NCBI GenBank assembly: GCA_023415235.1
Contig: JAEZLP010000013.1
Coordinates: 23,435-87,434, forward strand
Reading direction: 5' to 3'
Origin: Bacillota bacterium
GTDB taxonomy: Bacteria; Bacillota; Clostridia; Peptostreptococcales; Anaerovoracaceae
Length of the DNA stretch: 64,000 bases
Part shown: positions 59,797-64,000 of the stretch, piece after piece
Layout of the letters: each line of letters opens with the position of its first letter
Numbering within the stretch: the stretch's first letter is position 1
Notes under the pieces: model-generated
Told to the model about the DNA's origin: nothing
What the model saw: the letters and a program-made list of their open reading frames with translations, nothing else
Databases searched by the model: none
Translations under genes and position numbers: made by a program

Positions 59797-61338
59797 ATAG
59801 GAGTAGGAACAGCAATACTCATTGGAATTATTGCCTTGGCCTTCGGGCTGCTGGTTGGATATATATTCAGAAAAAACGTGGGAGAAAAAGCCATTGGAAG
59901 CGCTGAACAAAAAGCTAAAAATATCATTCTCGACGCTGAAAACAGATCCGAAACCATAAAGAAGGAAATAACCATTGAAGCAAAAGAAGAAGCTCACAGA
60001 ATGCGAAGTGAGGTTGAGCGTGAAATCAGAGAAAGAAGAGCCGAAATCCAGAGATCGGAAAAGAGACTGATCCAGAAGGAAGAAGCCATTGATCGAAAAA
60101 CAGAAAACCTGGAAAAGAAAGAAGAGAGCATTACACAAAAAGAACAGACATTGATAGAAAAACAACAGGAACTGGACAGTTTCATATCCAAACAGATTGA
60201 AGAGCTTGAAAGGATCTCCGGCTATACGGTGGAGGAAGCAAAAAATATTTTGCTCTCCAATGTTGAAAAGGAAATCAGATACGAAGCATCTGTCATGATC
60301 AAGGAAATTGAATCCAAGGCCAAGGAAGAAGCTGATAAAAAAGCGAAAGAAATCATTACTGGAGCCATCCAGAGATGTGCTGCGGACCATGTGGCAGAGA
60401 GCACCGTTTCGGTCGTACCGCTTCCGAATGATGAAATGAAAGGAAGAATCATCGGAAGAGAGGGCAGAAACATCAGAGCCATAGAAACCCTTACCGGAAT
60501 CGATCTGATCATCGACGATACGCCGGAAGCAGTTATTTTATCCGGTTTTGATCCGGTCAGAAGAGAAATCGCAAGACTGTCTCTTGAGAAACTGATCGTA
60601 GATGGAAGAATCCATCCTGCAAGAATCGAAGAGATGGTTGAAAAGGCGGAAAAAGAAGTTAACAATATCATCAAGGAAGAAGGAGAGCAGGCGACATTCG
60701 AGGTAGGCATACATAATCTTCATCCGGAACTGATTAAGCTTCTTGGAAGATTAAAGTACAGAACAAGTTATGGACAAAATGTCCTGAAGCATTCAGTGGA
60801 AGTGGCCCATCTGGCAGGTTTGATGGCAGGAGAATTGGGACTTGATATCAAAACAGCCAAGAGAGCCGGCTTGCTTCATGACATTGGAAAAGCTATAGAT
60901 CATGAAGTGGAAGGAACCCACGTTGATATCGGAATCGACCTCCTGAGAAAATACAAGGAATCCGAAACAATCATCAACGCGATGGCAGCCCACCATGGCG
61001 ACTACGAGGCGAAGAGCATGGAAGCGGTCCTCATCGCTGCCGCCGACGCATTATCGGCAGCAAGACCGGGAGCTAGAAGAGAAACCCTTGAAACGTACAT
61101 CAAGCGGCTTCAGAAGCTTGAAGAAATTGCCAATACGACGCCTGGCGTAGAACGATCCTTCGCAATCCAGGCCGGCCGCGAGATCAGAATTATCGCAAGA
61201 CCGGAAGAGATGAACGACGAAGAAATCGTATTCCTGGCACGGGAGATCAGCAAGAAGATCGAAAGCGAACTGGAGTACCCAGGTCAGATCAAGGTCAATG
61301 TAATCAGAGAAACAAGAGCAATCGAATATGCAAAATAA
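59797..61338 (+). CDS. rny: Ribonuclease Y, probable AUA start
   Basis: A 513-residue membrane-anchored endoribonuclease: N-terminal TM helix (GVGTAILIGIIALAFGLLVGYIF), long coiled coil (residues about 35-190), KH domain (GRIIGREGRNIRAIETLTGIDLIIDD) and HD domain (LLHDIGKAIDHE...). No ATG/GTG is available: the first TTG (59836) would cut the TM helix in half. ATA at 59797 keeps the whole helix and has GGGAGG 9 nt upstream, so an AUA start is the best reading. Cleaves mRNA 5' of structures; degradosome core in Firmicutes. Confidence 0.87.
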   Translation: MGVGTAILIGIIALAFGLLVGYIFRKNVGEKAIGSAEQKAKNIILDAENRSETIKKEITIEAKEEAHRMRSEVEREIRERRAEIQRSEKRLIQKEEAIDRKTENLEKKEESITQKEQTLIEKQQELDSFISKQIEELERISGYTVEEAKNILLSNVEKEIRYEASVMIKEIESKAKEEADKKAKEIITGAIQRCAADHVAESTVSVVPLPNDEMKGRIIGREGRNIRAIETLTGIDLIIDDTPEAVILSGFDPVRREIARLSLEKLIVDGRIHPARIEEMVEKAEKEVNNIIKEEGEQATFEVGIHNLHPELIKLLGRLKYRTSYGQNVLKHSVEVAHLAGLMAGELGLDIKTAKRAGLLHDIGKAIDHEVEGTHVDIGIDLLRKYKESETIINAMAAHHGDYEAKSMEAVLIAAADALSAARPGARRETLETYIKRLQKLEEIANTTPGVERSFAIQAGREIRIIARPEEMNDEEIVFLAREISKKIESELEYPGQIKVNVIRETRAIEYAK

Positions 61339-61362
61339 GAAGAGGCTTAAGCCTCTTCTTTC
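61336..61362 (+). terminator. Terminator after rny
   Basis: AAGAAGAGGCTTAAGCCTCTTCTT, a self-complementary stem overlapping the stop codon region, with a modest T-tract. Confidence 0.75.
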
Positions 61363-61419
61363 ATAGTAATGCGCCATTTGGGCATGTCATTGAGGCTTAA
61401 TTCTCTTTGGGGGGACAAG

Positions 61420-62580
61420 ATGTTTGTTTATTTGGACAACAGTGCTACGACGCAGCCGTATCAGGAAGTCGTCGAGGCCATGTTGAAGTATATGACGACC
61501 GATTTTGGGAATCCGTCGTCCCTGCATCGCATGGGGATGACTGCGGAGAAAGCGGTAAAGGATTCGCGAAAATCAGTTGCTGCTTCCCTGGGGGTGAAGG
61601 AGGAAGAAATTTATTTTACCTCGGGCGGGACGGAAGCAGACAATACCGCCTTGTTTGGCGCAGTTCAAGCTAGAAAAAGAAGAGGAAACAAAATCATCAC
61701 TTCCAGCATAGAGCATCCAGCAGTCTTGGAGAGCTGCCGAAAGCTTGAGGAAATGGGATTCCAGGTGGAATATATTCCGGTGGATCGAAAAGGTATGATT
61801 GATATGCAGGTATTGGAGGATTCTCTGAACGAGCAGACAATACTGATATCGATCATGCAGGTGAACAATGAGGTTGGCTCCATACAGCCGATTCCGGAGC
61901 TGATCGACCTGAAAAAACGGATCGGTGATAAGCTGGGAACCGAAATCCTGCTGCATACCGATGCAGTCCAATCCTATGGAAAACTGCCGATGCAGATCAA
62001 CGGCATCGATCTGATTTCTATCAGCGGTCACAAGGTTCACGGCCCCAAGGGTGTCGGAGCGCTTTATGTCAGAAAAGGCCTCAATCTGCCGCCTTATATC
62101 TTAGGAGGCGGGCAGGAACGCGGACTGCGTTCCGGTACGGAAAATGTACCGGCGGCAGTTGGATTCGGGACAGCAGCCCGGCTGAGCGCCGAAAAATTGA
62201 CGAAGCGGATAGAATCCATGAGAATGGTGAAAACTTATTTGGCGGAAGGAATCGCGAGCGAAATTCCTGATGTCCGTTTCAACAGCAGGCCGGAAGGGAG
62301 TCCATCAATTTTAAATGTCAGCTTTTCCGGCATACGAGGCGAGGTCCTGCTTCATACGCTGGAACAGTCTGATATTTATGTATCAACAGGCTCCGCCTGC
62401 TCCTCCAAGAAGAGGGGGCAAAGCCATGTTCTGAAGGCTATGGGTCTTTCCGACAAGGATATCGAAGGAGCGATACGGTTCAGTTTCAGTGAGTTCAATA
62501 CCAGGGAGGAAATGGATTATGTGCTGGTGCGGCTCAAAGAAGCGGTGCAGAAATTCAGAAAGCTGGGCAGCTTCCGGTAG
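61420..62580 (+). CDS. Cysteine desulfurase (NifS/IscS type)
   Basis: A 386-residue PLP enzyme releasing sulfur from cysteine as a persulfide. Seen: FVYLDNSATTQP, FTSGGTEADNTALFG, SSIEHPAVLESC, HTDAVQSYGK, ISISGHKVHGPKG (Schiff-base Lys), SGTENVPA, and the persulfide Cys in STGSACSSKKRGQSHV (Cys near 327). Start 61420 follows GGGGGGA. Together with thiI directly downstream it supplies sulfur for tRNA 4-thiouridine, as in the NifZ-ThiI pair of Bacillus. Confidence 0.92.
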   Translation: MFVYLDNSATTQPYQEVVEAMLKYMTTDFGNPSSLHRMGMTAEKAVKDSRKSVAASLGVKEEEIYFTSGGTEADNTALFGAVQARKRRGNKIITSSIEHPAVLESCRKLEEMGFQVEYIPVDRKGMIDMQVLEDSLNEQTILISIMQVNNEVGSIQPIPELIDLKKRIGDKLGTEILLHTDAVQSYGKLPMQINGIDLISISGHKVHGPKGVGALYVRKGLNLPPYILGGGQERGLRSGTENVPAAVGFGTAARLSAEKLTKRIESMRMVKTYLAEGIASEIPDVRFNSRPEGSPSILNVSFSGIRGEVLLHTLEQSDIYVSTGSACSSKKRGQSHVLKAMGLSDKDIEGAIRFSFSEFNTREEMDYVLVRLKEAVQKFRKLGSFR

Positions 62581-62655
62581 TACAGACAGAAAAGCCTCCG
62601 GTGATAGGATCGGTTGTTTAAGTAATTGAAATAATCAGAGATAGAAGGAATACGG

Positions 62656-63846
62656 ATGATAGAAGAAAGAAACACATTTATCGTACGGTGCGGTGAAGTT
62701 GCGCTGAAAGGTTTGAACAAGCCATATTTTGAAAGAATGCTGGTGGACCGGATCAAGCGGGCACTGAAAAAGTACGAGGGAGTAGAAGTCAAAAGGCATG
62801 AGGGGCTGATCTTTGTAAGGACGCCCGGAGAGCTTGATTCCGACCTTGTCGTCGGAGATATCTCCAGAGTATTTGGAGTGGCGTCCATCAGTCCTGCAGT
62901 GGAAACCGATTCAGATATGGAGGAAATCGGAAAAGCGGCAGTGGAATACATGCTTCGTCTGATTGAGAAAAAGGGCATCAGGACCTTCAAGGTGGATGCC
63001 AAGCGTGCCGATAAGAGTTTCCCTGTCAAGTCGCCGGATATTGCAAGGCAGATTGGAGCCAAGGTGCTGATCGGCTGCAAAGTGCTGAAGGTGGATGTCC
63101 ATAATCCGGATTGCCTCCTTTTTGTGGATGTAAGAAAAGACAAGTCCTATATCTATGAACAGAAGATTTCAGGTTTCGGCGGTTTGCCGCTGGGAACCAA
63201 CGGAAAGGGTATGGTACTGCTGTCCGGCGGGATCGACAGCCCTGTGGCAGCCTGGATGATGGCGAAACGCGGCATGCTCATCGAAGCAGTACATTTTCAC
63301 TCCTACCCTTATACCAGCGAACGGGCGAAGGAGAAGGTAGTAGACCTTGCGGGAATCGTTGCCGGCTACTGTGGAAGATTCAAGATGCATGTCATCAATC
63401 TGCTGCCAATTCAGGAAATGATCGTTCAGAATTGCCCCGAAGAGGAAACGACGATTCTGGTGCGACGTTTCATGATGAAGATTGCTGAAAAGGTAGCTCA
63501 GGAGACCGACTGCTGCATGTTGATCACCGGAGAAAACCTGGGACAGGTGGCGAGCCAGACGGCGGAATCTCTGGTTGTGACCGACCAGTCCGTGCAAATG
63601 CCGGTTATGAGGCCCCTGATCGCTATGGACAAGGTGGATATCATGGAGATAGCCAAGAACATCGGAACCTATGAAACCTCGATCCTTCCTTATGAAGACT
63701 GCTGCACTGTTTTCCTTCCGAAGCATCCGACTACCAAGCCTAAGCTTTCGAAGATTCTGGAATCGGAAAGCAGACTGGATGTGGAACAGCTGGTTGCCGA
63801 GGCGGTGGCCTCCCGGGAAACCGTCACCATCTATCCGTCAGAATAA
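62656..63846 (+). CDS. thiI: tRNA 4-thiouridine synthase ThiI
   Basis: A 396-residue enzyme: N-terminal ferredoxin-like domain, THUMP domain (to about residue 165), then PP-loop adenylation domain MVLLSGGIDSPVAAWMMAKRG near 190 and GENLGQVASQTAESL, with the catalytic-type Cys in EDCCTVFLP (near 344). It lacks the rhodanese extension of the E. coli enzyme, as usual in Firmicutes, where the partner cysteine desulfurase transfers sulfur directly. AGAGATAGAAGGAATACGG precedes the ATG. Confidence 0.95.
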   Translation: MIEERNTFIVRCGEVALKGLNKPYFERMLVDRIKRALKKYEGVEVKRHEGLIFVRTPGELDSDLVVGDISRVFGVASISPAVETDSDMEEIGKAAVEYMLRLIEKKGIRTFKVDAKRADKSFPVKSPDIARQIGAKVLIGCKVLKVDVHNPDCLLFVDVRKDKSYIYEQKISGFGGLPLGTNGKGMVLLSGGIDSPVAAWMMAKRGMLIEAVHFHSYPYTSERAKEKVVDLAGIVAGYCGRFKMHVINLLPIQEMIVQNCPEEETTILVRRFMMKIAEKVAQETDCCMLITGENLGQVASQTAESLVVTDQSVQMPVMRPLIAMDKVDIMEIAKNIGTYETSILPYEDCCTVFLPKHPTTKPKLSKILESESRLDVEQLVAEAVASRETVTIYPSE

Positions 63847-63878
63847 TTAAACCGAATAGTAATACAGAAAAGTCAAAA

Positions 63879-64000
63879 GAGGCTGTCTCAAAATGATTGA
63901 ATAAATCATGGAGAGATGGCCTCTCTCCATGAAAAATGAAAAAATCCGCATTCTAACTCATAGCTCAATCATTAGCTAAATCAGTTAGGGGTGCGGATTT
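63879..64000. repeat. Palindromic repeat region at window end
   Basis: AGAGGCTGTCTCAAAATGATTGA resembles the outer inverted repeat of several insertion-sequence families. It is followed by a CATGGAGAG/CTCTCCATG hairpin (63907-63931) and a long stem AATCCGCAT...GTGCGGATT (63942-64000) with inner CTAACT/AGTTAG. May be a terminator of thiI, a MITE or the edge of an IS truncated by the window; nothing coding is seen. Confidence 0.55.

Noticed and set aside
59836..61338. TTG 59836 as the start of RNase Y
   Set aside because: It would remove half of the N-terminal membrane helix, and there is no Shine-Dalgarno upstream of it; in-frame coding sequence continues to 59797 behind GGGAGG.
1..64000. CRISPR array, rRNA operon, prophage or complete transposase
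   Set aside because: No spaced repeat array, no rRNA-like sequence, no phage structural genes and no transposase frame were seen on either strand.

Overview
The window reads as the chromosome of an endospore-forming, Gram-positive anaerobe of the class Clostridia. Evidence: spoIIGA-sigE-sigG, sigK, a ymxH/ylmC homologue and a SpoVB-like flippase; an infC-rpmI-rplT operon with a Firmicutes-type leader; and a mreBCD-pbp2-minD block. Base composition is moderate. The amino-acid-oriented catabolic genes would fit a family such as Anaerovoracaceae (Clostridiales Family XIII), but that placement is a guess. No rRNA genes, CRISPR array, prophage or complete insertion sequence were seen.

Layout. 1-7.2 kb: a partial tRNA-Arg(TCG), then a locus with a PepV-like M20 dipeptidase, a DUF917 protein, a frameshifted NCS1 permease and a divergent PucR regulator; a secreted DUF6273/copper-amine-oxidase-like protein; and tRNA-Arg(CCG). 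7.2-15.3 kb: an orphan Nif11-type RiPP precursor, an S66 LD-carboxypeptidase, a four-domain S1 protein, a decayed FRG-domain gene, a SpoVB-like flippase, an Fe-alcohol dehydrogenase, and YetF and DUF4363 genes. 15.4-22.2 kb: a two-component system, a lipoprotein and an ABC-2 exporter, followed by a YoaP-like gene remnant. 22.3-28.3 kb: yjdF with a structured leader (possible azaaromatic riboswitch), then a LacI-regulated tripartite tricarboxylate transporter locus with an MBL hydrolase. 28.4-34.8 kb: a cell-wall amidase, a MoxR/VWA pair, two SDR dehydrogenases and lexA. 34.9-39.4 kb: a sigma54-controlled module of a class III omega-aminotransferase, a CoA-acylating aldehyde dehydrogenase and a PAS-AAA+ activator, with a near-consensus -24/-12 promoter. 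39.5-50.4 kb: infC-rpmI-rplT, the sporulation sigma block, nrdR-cmk-DUF1015, a penicillin-binding protein, sigK, a secA remnant and maf. 50.5-64 kb: DUF1540, radC, mreBCD-pbp2-minD, a 48-residue OadB-motif peptide, rodA, RNase Y, a cysteine desulfurase and thiI.

How it works together. The right half is a conserved housekeeping backbone (translation, sporulation, rod shape and elongation, RNA turnover, tRNA thiolation). The left half and the 22-39 kb stretch are accessory catabolism, transport and stress functions, each with a local regulator (PucR, LacI, LexA, sigma54 activator). The regulatory DNA is informative: infC starts at AUU and RNase Y probably at AUA; the spoIIGA promoter shows the 22-bp -35/-10 spacing known for Spo0A-activated spoIIG; and two genes (spoIIGA and the penicillin-binding protein at 46.8 kb) take their Shine-Dalgarno from the 3' arm of the preceding terminator hairpin.

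Most discovery-worthy: the sigma54-controlled aminotransferase/acylating dehydrogenase pair, the orphan Nif11 precursor, the 48-residue GADGPT membrane peptide after an apparently solitary minD, the probable AUA start of RNase Y, and the repeated hairpins between infC and rpmI. All calls come from reading the sequence; no database search was run.
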